Source: Solirubrobacter sp963724195
Lineage (GTDB): Bacteria > Actinomycetota > Thermoleophilia > Solirubrobacterales > Solirubrobacteraceae
Direction of reading: 5' to 3'
Assembly (NCBI GenBank): GCA_963724195.1
Contig: CAVRTQ010000027.1
Coordinates: forward strand, 1-64,000
DNA length: 64,000 nucleotides
A program made the translations under genes and the position numbers. Positions 44,985 to 52,512 of the stretch are shown one piece after another. Within the stretch, counting starts at the first letter, position 1. The number at the start of each line of letters is the position of its first letter. Below the pieces are notes generated by a model. It saw only the letters and a list, made by a program, of their open reading frames with translations, was not told the DNA's origin and searched no databases.

Positions 44985-45556
44985 CCGAGCCGCTGACGCA
45001 ATTTCAGGCGTGGTACGAGCACGCGGTCGCGGCGGGTGTGGTCGAACCCGAGGCGATGGCGCTCGCCACGGCCACGCCTGAGGGTGTGCCGTCGGTGCGC
45101 TTCGTCCTGCTCAAAGGCATCGACGAGCGCGGCGTGGAGTTCTTCACGAACTACGAGTCCCGCAAGGCGCGTGAGCTGACCGAGAACCCACGTGCCGCCC
45201 TCGCGATCCTGTGGAAGCCCCTGCAGCGCCAGGTCCGGCTGGAGGGCCCGGTCGAGCTGCTGAGCGGCGAGGAGTCCGACGCCTACTTCGCGACCCGCTC
45301 GCGCGGGTCCCAGCTCGGCGCGTGGGCCTCACGCCAGAGCGAGGCGATCCCGGACCGCGAGTGGCTCGAGACCCGTCTGCGCGAGATGGACACCTCCTAC
45401 CCCGAGACCGTCCCGCGCCCGCCGCACTGGGGCGGCTTCCTGCTCCGCCCCGAGGCGATCGAGTTCTGGGAGGGCCGCCCGAACCGCCTCCACGACCGCG
45501 AGGCCTTCACCCGCGGCGCCGACGGCGCCTGGCACTCACGCCGCCTGTCTCCGTAA
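44981..45556 (+). CDS. pdxH: Pyridoxamine 5'-phosphate oxidase
   Basis: 191 residues from the GTG at 44981. FMN/PNP sites: PSVRFVLLKGIDERGVEFFTNYESRKA near residue 30-55, LWKPLQRQVRLEGPVE, RSRGSQLGAWASRQSE and the C-terminal WGGFLLRPEAIEFWEGRPNRLHDR signature. It makes pyridoxal 5'-phosphate. Translationally coupled to the aldehyde dehydrogenase. Confidence 0.94.
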   Translation: MTEPLTQFQAWYEHAVAAGVVEPEAMALATATPEGVPSVRFVLLKGIDERGVEFFTNYESRKARELTENPRAALAILWKPLQRQVRLEGPVELLSGEESDAYFATRSRGSQLGAWASRQSEAIPDREWLETRLREMDTSYPETVPRPPHWGGFLLRPEAIEFWEGRPNRLHDREAFTRGADGAWHSRRLSP

Positions 45557-45719
45557 AGGACCGATCGACGAATACCGGCATGCCTGCTGCGGTACACCCG
45601 CGGCACCTCGCGCCACCCACTCGGCTCACGAGCCAGAGGCACGCCCACGCTCGAGTGTGCGGCCCGAGGCACTCGCGGTTGCTCCACATCAGGCGCACCG
45701 CCCATTCGTCGACCGGCCC

Positions 45720-46430
45720 TCACCCGGCGATGCAGGCGGTGGCCCGGCGCTCGAAGCCGAGCCGGGCGTAGACCCGCGCGGCGTCCTCGCCCGCGGAGAG
45801 GAAGACGGTGCCGACCCCCGCGTCGGCCACGAGCGTCGCGGTCAGCGCGCCCGCGATCCCGCGCCGGCGCGCCTCCGGGACGGTGGCGACGCCGACGATC
45901 TCGGTCACGTCGCCGACCGGCTGGTGCTGGCCCATCGCCACGACGTCGTCGCCGAGCGTCGCGATCGCCGTCCGGGTCACGCCGGCGGCCATTCGCGTGC
46001 GCAGGAACTCGACGCGATCTTCGGTGCCCGTGCCGTCTCCGCCGAACCCGCGGTCCTGGGCCGCGACGGCGGCCGGCAGTGCCGGGTCGTCGGCCTCGAT
46101 CATGCGGACGGTCACGCCCTCGGGCACGTCGGCGGGCAGGGCGCCGGTCAAGACCATCAGCGGCGCCTCCATCACCGGCAGCGGCATCACGCCGAGCAAG
46201 GAGGGCGTGACCTCGTGCACCCACTCGAAGGCCTCGGGGATGCCGAGCTCGCGCTGGCGCGCCCGCACGGCCTCGATCTCGTCGGCGGTGAACGTGTGCT
46301 CGAGCCCGAGCCGCGGGCGCGCGTAGTACGGCCACGCGCCCGTGCTCACGAACAGCGTGAACGGGCCGATCTCCTCCACTCGCGCGGCGGAGCGGGGCAC
46401 GGCGTCGTAGTAGCGCTCGATCGCGTTCAT
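45720..46430 (-). CDS. GNAT acetyltransferase with extra N-terminal domain (paralogue 1)
   Basis: 236 residues, ATG at 46430. The N-terminal ~105 residues (PRSAARVEEIGPFTLFVSTGAWPYYARPR) are shared with the next upstream gene. The C-terminal half is a GNAT domain: ITEIVGVATVPEARRRGIAGALTATL-type acetyl-CoA loop (R/Q-x-x-G-x-A) near residue 175 and VYARLGFERRATACI. Substrate unknown. The preceding 163 bases on the other side (45557-45719), facing pdxH, hold nothing I could recognise. Confidence 0.83.
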   Translation of the reverse strand: MNAIERYYDAVPRSAARVEEIGPFTLFVSTGAWPYYARPRLGLEHTFTADEIEAVRARQRELGIPEAFEWVHEVTPSLLGVMPLPVMEAPLMVLTGALPADVPEGVTVRMIEADDPALPAAVAAQDRGFGGDGTGTEDRVEFLRTRMAAGVTRTAIATLGDDVVAMGQHQPVGDVTEIVGVATVPEARRRGIAGALTATLVADAGVGTVFLSAGEDAARVYARLGFERRATACIAG

Positions 46431-47206
46431 TGGACGAAGCATGCGGTGCCGGTGCGACGGAAGCCGAGGCGCTCGTACACGCGCGCCACGTCGTCGCTCG
46501 CGGCGCTCAGGAACACGGTCTCGGCGCCGAGCGACAGCGCGTGCTCCACCAGCAGGGCCGTGACCGCGCCGCCGAGCCCTTGGCGGCGCACGGCGGGCAA
46601 CGTCGCGACGCCGACGATCTCCGCCACGGTCCCGACCGGCCGCAGCGTCCCGACGGCGATCGGCCCGTGCGCGTTTTCCGCCACGGCCGTGACGCTCGTC
46701 CCGCGCCGCAACCGCTCGCGCACGTACTCGAGCCGCGCCGCGTCCACCTCGTACACGTCGCGCTCCACGATGGCCTGCGGCCCGGGCGCGGTGCCCGGCG
46801 CGCCGAAGCCCACGTGCTCCACGCCGAGCGCGGCGGTGAGCGCCAGGTCGTCGTGGGCGAGCACCCGCAGGCTCACCCCGGCCGGCGCCTCGGCCGGGCG
46901 CCACTGCGCGCGATCCAGCACCAGCAGCGGCACCGCGATCACGTCGGCGTCGATCGCGGCGCGCAGCGTCGGCGCGGTCTCGTGCACCCATTCGAACATC
47001 CGCGGCACGCCCAGCTCCGCCTGGCGCGCGTGCACGGCGGAGACGTCCTCACGCGTGAACGCATGCGCCTCGCCCACCCGCGGCCGCGCGTAGTACGGCC
47101 ACGGCGCGCGCGAGACGAACAGCGTGAACGGTCCGACCTCCTCGACGCGGGCCGCGCTGCGCGGCGCCGCGTCGAGGAACGCGTCGATGGACGCGAGGTC
47201 AGTCAG
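46427..47206 (-). CDS. GNAT acetyltransferase with extra N-terminal domain (paralogue 2)
   Basis: About 259 residues. Homology to paralogue 1 begins at once (LASIDAFLDAAPRSAARVEEVGPFTLFVS), well before the first GTG in frame (47077). Translation must therefore start near 47206, where the only candidate is a CTG overlapping the fumC stop. The GNAT loop VATLPAVRRQGLGGAVTALL near residue 195 and YERLGFRRTGTACF are intact. Tandem duplication with paralogue 1 is evident; the two overlap by 4 bases. Confidence 0.78.
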   Translation of the reverse strand: MTDLASIDAFLDAAPRSAARVEEVGPFTLFVSRAPWPYYARPRVGEAHAFTREDVSAVHARQAELGVPRMFEWVHETAPTLRAAIDADVIAVPLLVLDRAQWRPAEAPAGVSLRVLAHDDLALTAALGVEHVGFGAPGTAPGPQAIVERDVYEVDAARLEYVRERLRRGTSVTAVAENAHGPIAVGTLRPVGTVAEIVGVATLPAVRRQGLGGAVTALLVEHALSLGAETVFLSAASDDVARVYERLGFRRTGTACFVQ

Positions 47207-48527
47207 CGGACGACCCGGCGGCGATCTTGCGCAGATCCAGCGCCTTGTCCAGCGTCTCGTCGTCCACGCCGTGCTTGCGGGCGACCTCGCGCAGCGTGCC
47301 GCCGTTGTCCGCGGCGTCCTTGACGATGTCCGCGGCCTTGTCGTAGCCGATGAACGGGTTCAGCGCCGTGGCGACGGCCAGCGTGTTCTCGGCCGACCGC
47401 TCGAGGCCCGGCAGGTTCGGCTCGATCCCGTCCACGCACTTCTCCGCGAAGATCGCGGAGGTCGTCGAGAGCAGGTGGATCGACTGCAGCAGGTTGCGGG
47501 CGATCAGCGGGATCCGGACGTTGAGCTCGAACTGGCCCTGGAGGCCGCCGACCGTGATCGCCGTGTCGTTGCCGATGACCTGCGCGGACACCTGCAGCAC
47601 GACCTCGGGGATGACCGGGTTGACCTTGCCCGGCATGATCGAGGAGCCCTTCTGCAGCTCCGGCAGGTAGATCTCGCCGATGCCGACGCGCGGGCCGGAG
47701 CCCATCAGCGCGAGGTCGCCGGCGATCTTGGTCAGGGAGACCGCGATCACCTTCAGCGCGCCGCTGAGCTCCACGAGCGCGTCACGGTTGCCCTGGGCCT
47801 CGAACGGGTCCTCGGGCGCGGAGATCGTCAGCCCGGTCTCGGCGCTCAGCTTCTCGCGCACCTTGGCGGCGAAGTCGCGGTGCGTGTTCAGGCCCGTGCC
47901 CGTGGCGGTGCCGCCGAGCGGGATCTGCGCCACCTGCGGGAGCGCGTTCTCCACGCGCCGCCGGCCGAGCCGGATCTGCGCCGCGTAGCCCGCGAACTCC
48001 TGCCCCAGCGTGACCGGGACGGCGTCCATGAGGTGCGTGCGGCCGGACTTCACGAGGTCCTTGAAGGCCTCGGCCTTGGCGGCGAAGCTGTTCTCCAGCT
48101 GCTCCAGCGCCGGCAGCAGCGTGTTCGTGGCCTCGTCCAGCGCCGCGAGGTGGACGGCGCTCGGGAACACGTCGTTGGAGCTCTGCCCCATGTTCACGTG
48201 GTCGTTGCGGTGGGCGCCCGAGAGCGACGCGATGACCTCGTTGGCGTTCATGTTCGACGAGGTGCCCGAGCCGGTCTGGAAGACGTCGATCGGGAACTGC
48301 GCGTCGTGCTTGCCGGACGCGATCTCGTCCCCGGCGGCCGCGATCTTGTCCGCGAGCTCCTGGTCGAGCAGCCCGAGCTCCGCGTTCACCCGCGCGGCGT
48401 TGCCCTTGATGCGGCCGAGCCAGCGCACGACCGGCAGCGGGACGCGTTCTCCTGAAACAGGGAAGTTCGCGACGGCCTTGGTGGTCTCGCCGCCCCACAG
48501 CTCCGTCGGGGTGTCCTGCACGCTCAT
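47199..48527 (-). CDS. fumC: Fumarate hydratase class II
   Basis: 442 residues with GGAGGAG ribosome site before the ATG. Fumarase/aspartase superfamily signatures: TGSGTSSNMNANEVIASL near residue 85, the VNMGQSSNDVFPSAVH segment, SGRTHLMDAVPVTLGQEF with active-site His near residue 165, and the mobile loop GSSIMPGKVNPVIPEVV near residue 295. Class II, oxygen-stable TCA cycle enzyme. First gene of a minus-strand unit followed by the two GNATs. Confidence 0.95.
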   Translation of the reverse strand: MSVQDTPTELWGGETTKAVANFPVSGERVPLPVVRWLGRIKGNAARVNAELGLLDQELADKIAAAGDEIASGKHDAQFPIDVFQTGSGTSSNMNANEVIASLSGAHRNDHVNMGQSSNDVFPSAVHLAALDEATNTLLPALEQLENSFAAKAEAFKDLVKSGRTHLMDAVPVTLGQEFAGYAAQIRLGRRRVENALPQVAQIPLGGTATGTGLNTHRDFAAKVREKLSAETGLTISAPEDPFEAQGNRDALVELSGALKVIAVSLTKIAGDLALMGSGPRVGIGEIYLPELQKGSSIMPGKVNPVIPEVVLQVSAQVIGNDTAITVGGLQGQFELNVRIPLIARNLLQSIHLLSTTSAIFAEKCVDGIEPNLPGLERSAENTLAVATALNPFIGYDKAADIVKDAADNGGTLREVARKHGVDDETLDKALDLRKIAAGSSAD

Positions 48528-48562
48528 GGGCTCCTCCGCGTCATGTACCGGTTGCGAACCCC

Positions 48563-48569
48563 TACGCTA
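48563..48569. promoter_or_regulatory. Overlapping divergent -10 boxes between fumC and the NfeD/flotillin operon
   Basis: TACGCT (48563-48568) on the plus strand is 9 bases before the TTG of the NfeD-like gene. The overlapping TAGCGT on the minus strand (48569-48564) points toward fumC, which has a ~35-base leader with ribosome site. The two promoters cannot be melted independently, so expression is probably mutually exclusive at any moment. Confidence 0.35.
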
Positions 48570-48577
48570 GCGCTGCA

Positions 48578-48805
48578 TTGCCGATCAAACAGTCGCCACT
48601 GGGGGCTCACGGCCGGGTCACCTCCACCGGAGGGATCGCCCCGGGTCGCACGGGCGAGGTCATGGTCTCCATCCGCGGGGGCGTTGAAGCGTTCCTCGCG
48701 CGCGACGCGGACAATGGGACGATCGCCCCCTATACGGAGATCGTCGTCGTCGATTACGTGCCCCCTCGGCTCGTGCTCGTCACCCCTCTCAATCAGGAGT
48801 CCTGA
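48578..48805 (+). CDS. NfeD-like small OB-fold protein
   Basis: 75 residues, TTG start behind a leaderless promoter. Predicted five-strand OB fold: SPLGAHGRVTSTGGIAPGRTGEVMVSIRGG, then EIVVVDYVPPRLVLVTPL. The pattern and the position two bases before a flotillin gene fit the short NfeD C-terminal type that accompanies membrane flotillins. No membrane helix of its own, unlike most partners (YuaF), so anchoring must come from flotillin. Confidence 0.65.
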   Translation: MPIKQSPLGAHGRVTSTGGIAPGRTGEVMVSIRGGVEAFLARDADNGTIAPYTEIVVVDYVPPRLVLVTPLNQES

Positions 48806-48807
48806 AC

Positions 48808-50220
48808 GTGTCTCCCACGATCATCGCGATCATCGCCGTCGTGGTCGCCATCCCGCTCATTTTGGCGATCGCGTTCAAAGTGCTGTGGAAGGTCCCAGCG
48901 GCCGACGAGGCGCTGATCGTCACCGGCTTCGGCGTCAAGGGCCGTGCCGTCGGCGACCGGATCTTCAAGATCGTCACGGGCGGCGGCTCGTTCGTCGTGC
49001 CCGTGATGCAGAAGGCCCAGTACCTCGGGATGCAGGCCGACAAGGCGCTGCTCGAGGTCGAAGGCGTGGACTCGCAGAAGATCCCGGTCGGCGTCCGCGG
49101 CGTCGCGATCTTCAAGGTCGGCGACGACGAGGCCTCGATCACCAACGCCGGCGTCCGCTTCCTCGAGGCCCAGTCGGGCCAGATGCACGACCTCGTCCGC
49201 GAGGTCTTCCACGGCCACCTGCGCTCGATCATCGGCTCGATGTCGGTCGAGGACCTGATCGCCAACCGCAACGAGCTGGCGCAGTCCACGCGCGACGCGA
49301 GCGCGGACGAGATGCAGAAGCTCGGGCTCGTGATCGACTCGCTGCAGATCCAGGAGATCATCGATCCGACCGGGTACATCCGGGCGCTGGGTGAGCCGCG
49401 CGCGGCCGAGGTGAAGATGCGGGCGCGGATCGCGGCCGCCGCCGCCGACCGTGAGGCGACCGAGCGCGAGCAGGAGGCCGAGGCGCTCAAGGCCGCCGCC
49501 CGGCGCGACTCGGAGATCAAGCGCGCCGCCTACCAGGCGGAGATCGACTCGCAGTCGGCGCAGTCCGCGCAGGCCGGCCCGCTGGCCGACGCCGAGGCGC
49601 GCAAGCAGGTCGTCGTGCAGGAGACCGCGGTCGCCGAGCTCGAGGCCGAGCGCGAGGAGAAGCGCCTGGACACGACGATCCGCAAGCCGGCGGACGCCGC
49701 CGCCTACGAGAAGCAGGTCCAGGCCGAGGCCGAGCGTGTCGCCCGCATCTCGATCGCCGAGGCGCAGGCCCGCGAGGTCGAGCTCGCGGCGGCGGCCAAG
49801 GCGAAGCAGATCGAGCAGATCGGCACCTCCGAAGCGCGCATCACGACCGCCCGCGGCATCGCCGACGGTGAGGCGACCAAGGCCAAGGGCGAGGCCGAAG
49901 GCGCTTCGATCCGCGCGCGTGGCCTGGCCGAGGCGGAATCGATCGCCAAGCGCGCCGAAGCGCTCGAGAAGGAAGCCGACGCCGTCATCGGCCAGCAGCT
50001 CGCCGAGCAGCTGCCGGAGATCGTCCGCGCCGCGTCCGAGTCCTTCAAGCACATCGACAACCTCACCGTGCTCAACGGCGCGCAGGGCATCACCGAGATC
50101 ATCGCCCAGGTCATCGGGCAGGCCGGCCCCGCCCTCGACATGGCGCAGGGTGCGCTCCAGCGCTCGCGCTCCAACGGCGCCGCGAAGGCGGAGAAGGAGG
50201 AGCCGGTCACCTCGAGCTGA
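48808..50220 (+). CDS. Flotillin family protein
   Basis: 470 residues, GTG start. One N-terminal membrane helix (IIAIIAVVVAIPLILAIAFKVLW) and a SPFH/band 7 domain to about residue 190 (KVPAADEALIVTGFG, VGVRGVAIFKVGDD) are followed by a long coiled coil rich in Ala-Glu-Lys repeats (EAEALKAAARRDSEIKRAAY; AKAKGEAEGASIRARG). The C-terminus LTVLNGAQGITEIIAQVI is typical of flotillin/YuaG. It organises membrane microdomains and stress-related complexes. Coupled with the NfeD-like gene. Confidence 0.9.
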   Translation: MSPTIIAIIAVVVAIPLILAIAFKVLWKVPAADEALIVTGFGVKGRAVGDRIFKIVTGGGSFVVPVMQKAQYLGMQADKALLEVEGVDSQKIPVGVRGVAIFKVGDDEASITNAGVRFLEAQSGQMHDLVREVFHGHLRSIIGSMSVEDLIANRNELAQSTRDASADEMQKLGLVIDSLQIQEIIDPTGYIRALGEPRAAEVKMRARIAAAAADREATEREQEAEALKAAARRDSEIKRAAYQAEIDSQSAQSAQAGPLADAEARKQVVVQETAVAELEAEREEKRLDTTIRKPADAAAYEKQVQAEAERVARISIAEAQAREVELAAAAKAKQIEQIGTSEARITTARGIADGEATKAKGEAEGASIRARGLAEAESIAKRAEALEKEADAVIGQQLAEQLPEIVRAASESFKHIDNLTVLNGAQGITEIIAQVIGQAGPALDMAQGALQRSRSNGAAKAEKEEPVTSS

Positions 50221-50306
50221 GGAGCCCGTCTTCCTGGTCGCGACCGCGAGCACGCGGGACACCTTCATCTCGACCTGACTACGTCCGAGCGGGCCGGTGC
50301 GTCACA

Positions 50307-50780
50307 TCAGGCGGTGGCGACGTCCACGTTGCGCACCGGCGTGACCTCGTGCGGGTCCAGCTCCTCGTGGCAGTGCGCGCACACGAGCAGCGGGTCCGCT
50401 TCGTGCCCGCACGAGTTGTGGCGCAGCACGACCGGCGGGTCGGTCGACAGGTGGCGGTCGCCCCAGCGCATCAGCGTCACGATCGCGGGATACAGGTCCC
50501 GGCCCGCCTCGGTCAGGCGGTACTCGTGGCGGGGCGGCTCCTCCTGGTAGAGCCGGCGCTCGAGGATGCCGTTGGCCACCAGCGTCTGCAGGCGCGTGGA
50601 GAGGATGTTGCGCGCGATCCCGAGGTTGCGCTGCATGTCGCTGAAGCGGCGCACGCCGTAGAAGGACTCGCGCAGGATGAGGAAGGTCCAGCGCTCACCG
50701 AGAATCTCCATCGCTCGGCCGATCGAGCAGCTGACGGGGCGGTCCAGCTCGTACATCGTGAGGGAAACGGTAGCGGTCAC
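50307..50780 (-). CDS. HxlR-family transcriptional regulator with C-terminal zinc ribbon
   Basis: 157 residues from the GTG at 50780, or 149 from the ATG at 50756, which begins MYELDRPVSCSIG. Winged helix: CSIGRAMEILGERWTFLILRESFYGVRRFSDMQ, with the recognition part NILSTRLQTLVANGILERR. The C-terminal CGHEADPLLVCAHCHEELD holds CxH plus CxxC, a likely zinc site seen in a subset of HxlR proteins. Divergent from the TIM-barrel/molybdenum-hydroxylase operon 42 bases away, which it may regulate. Confidence 0.88.
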   Translation of the reverse strand: MTATVSLTMYELDRPVSCSIGRAMEILGERWTFLILRESFYGVRRFSDMQRNLGIARNILSTRLQTLVANGILERRLYQEEPPRHEYRLTEAGRDLYPAIVTLMRWGDRHLSTDPPVVLRHNSCGHEADPLLVCAHCHEELDPHEVTPVRNVDVATA

Positions 50781-50809
50781 GTGTCCAAAAGTTCGTCCGC
50801 GGCGGCCCG

Positions 50810-50815
50810 TAGGGT
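50810..50815 (+). promoter_or_regulatory. -10 box of the TIM-barrel/molybdenum hydroxylase operon
   Basis: TAGGGT ends 7 bases before the ATG at 50823. A CACGTG palindrome further upstream overlaps the HxlR gene start and might be an operator. Confidence 0.4.
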
Positions 50816-50822
50816 GTGCTCA

Positions 50823-51515
50823 ATGACGTCCCTGGTCGCGCCCTACGCCATGCCCTCTGCCCGGGGGTTGGTGGCCAACCACCTGCGTGCGGGGCTGTCG
50901 ACCGGCGCTCTGGCGGAGCAGCGGGGCGACTGGCCGGCGCTCGTGGAGGCGGCGCGGGACCTCTCGGGCGCGGCGGTGGAGCTCGCGGCGCTCAGCGCGC
51001 ACGAGCTGCCGGGCCTGGCGGCGTTCCTGGACGAGGACCCGTGGCTGCCGTTCCGGTTCGTCAGCGTTCACGCGCCCACCAAGGGGCTGGAGGCTGGGGA
51101 CCACGCGCTGGCCGCGGCGCTCGCCGACCTGCCGCCGGTGGTGGACACGATCGTCCTGCACCCGGACGTGCTGGAGCAGCCCGAGGCCTACCGCGCGCTC
51201 GGGCGCCGGGCCGTGCTGGAGAACATGGACGCGCGCAAGTCCGCCGGCACCACCGTGGCCGAGCTGGAAGCGCTGTTCGAGCTGCTGCCGGAAGCCGGGT
51301 TCTGCCTGGACGTCGCGCACGTGTGGTCGCTGGACCCGACGATGGCGCTCGGCCACGAGCTGCTGGACGCGTTCCGGCTCCGGCTCACCCACGTGCACGT
51401 CAGCTCCGTCACGCCCGCGTGCGAGCACGTGGCGCTGACCGCCGCGCACGAGGCCCTGTTCGGCGACGTGCTGGAGCGCTGCGTCGACGTGCCCTGGATT
51501 CTCGAAGCCGTGTGA
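50823..51515 (+). CDS. TIM-barrel protein (AP endonuclease 2/sugar isomerase-like)
   Basis: 230 residues. The order of motifs fits the xylose-isomerase-like barrel: FRFVSVHAPTKGL (first His), TIVLHPDVLEQP (His), VLENMDARKSAGTT (metal Glu) near residue 135, FCLDVAHVWSLDPTM (Asp, His) and LTHVHVSSVT (His). These are the usual metal ligands, so it may be an active isomerase, epimerase or metal-dependent hydrolase. It is shorter than most (270-300). First gene of an operon whose next gene overlaps it by 4 bases (GTGA). Confidence 0.7.
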   Translation: MTSLVAPYAMPSARGLVANHLRAGLSTGALAEQRGDWPALVEAARDLSGAAVELAALSAHELPGLAAFLDEDPWLPFRFVSVHAPTKGLEAGDHALAAALADLPPVVDTIVLHPDVLEQPEAYRALGRRAVLENMDARKSAGTTVAELEALFELLPEAGFCLDVAHVWSLDPTMALGHELLDAFRLRLTHVHVSSVTPACEHVALTAAHEALFGDVLERCVDVPWILEAV

Positions 51516-52501
51516 ACCTCGCCGCGGGCGAGGCGCTGGGCCAACTCGCGCGCCAGACCGGCGCGCAGTTTCCCCACCTCACCGCGGCCCGCGCGCGGAC
51601 GGAGGCCGAGCTGGTCAACCGCCGCGCGGCGGTGAGCGCCATCCGGCTCCCCGAGGGCAGCTCGCTGTGCCTGATGGGCTCGTGGGGGCGCCACGAGGTC
51701 GTGGACGGCTCCGACGACGACTGGCTGCTGCTCGTCGAGGACGAGACGGTCGGCATCACGCGCACGGCGGAGATCGCGAAGGCGCTCGCGGTCGAGCCGG
51801 GGGTCGAGGGCGTGTTCGGGAAGGCCGCGAGCACCCGCAACCTGATCGAACGGATCGGGCTGGACCGCGACGACAACCGCAACCTCACGCGCCGGATCCT
51901 GCTCCTGCTCGAGTCCCAGCCGCTCACGGGCCAGGCGGTCTACGACCGGGTGCGGGAGGAGCTGATCGGCGGCTACGTCAACGAGTGGGTGGGCGACCGC
52001 ACCGTCCCGCGGTTCTTCCTCAACGACATCGTCCGCTACTGGCGCACGATCTGCGTGGACTTCGCGGGCAAGGAGCGCGAGCGCGGCGGCAGCGGCTGGG
52101 GCCTGCGCAACGCGAAGCTGCGCAACTCGCGCAAGGTGCTGTTCGCGTCCGGGCTGCTCCCGCTGCTGCTGTGTGAGTCGCTGGGGCGGGCCGAGATGGG
52201 CCGGTTCCTGTTCGAGCAGTTCAGCGCGCCGGCGACGGACCGGCTGGCCTACGCCTTCCTGGTGGCGGGCGCGGCCGACTCGGGGGCCCGGGCGCTCGGC
52301 GCCTACGACCAGTTCCTCGGGATCATCGGGAACGAGGAGTGCCGCGCGGAGCTGAAGGGGCTGCGCCGGGAGGACGCGAAGCGCTCCGCGACGTTCATGG
52401 ACGCCCGGCGGGCCGGCGAGCAGCTCCAGGACGCGCTGCTCGCGCTGCTGTTCGAGACGCCGCGCTTCACCCAGGTCGCCCGGGCGTACAGCGTGTTCTA
52501 G
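51512..52501 (+). CDS. Nucleotidyltransferase-fold protein
   Basis: 329 residues, GTG start overlapping the TIM-barrel gene. The minimal nucleotidyltransferase signature is visible: LMGSWGRHEVVDGSDDDWLLLVED near residue 50 (GS ... D-x-D). The rest is helical (FFLNDIVRYWRTICVDFAGK; WGLRNAKLRNSRKVLFASG), similar in style to GlnD/DUF294-type helical regions. It could transfer a nucleotide to a protein, tRNA or small molecule. The fusion of this fold to a molybdenum-hydroxylase operon without MocA-like motifs is unexplained. Confidence 0.68.
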   Translation: MNLAAGEALGQLARQTGAQFPHLTAARARTEAELVNRRAAVSAIRLPEGSSLCLMGSWGRHEVVDGSDDDWLLLVEDETVGITRTAEIAKALAVEPGVEGVFGKAASTRNLIERIGLDRDDNRNLTRRILLLLESQPLTGQAVYDRVREELIGGYVNEWVGDRTVPRFFLNDIVRYWRTICVDFAGKERERGGSGWGLRNAKLRNSRKVLFASGLLPLLLCESLGRAEMGRFLFEQFSAPATDRLAYAFLVAGAADSGARALGAYDQFLGIIGNEECRAELKGLRREDAKRSATFMDARRAGEQLQDALLALLFETPRFTQVARAYSVF

Positions 52502-52512
52502 TCTCGCCGGGC

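Noticed and set aside
51512..52501. Toxin-antitoxin or anti-phage nucleotidyltransferase module
   Set aside because: The partner is a metal-type TIM barrel, not a HEPN or antitoxin protein. No mobile or defence genes are near, and the gene is coupled to a metabolic operon.
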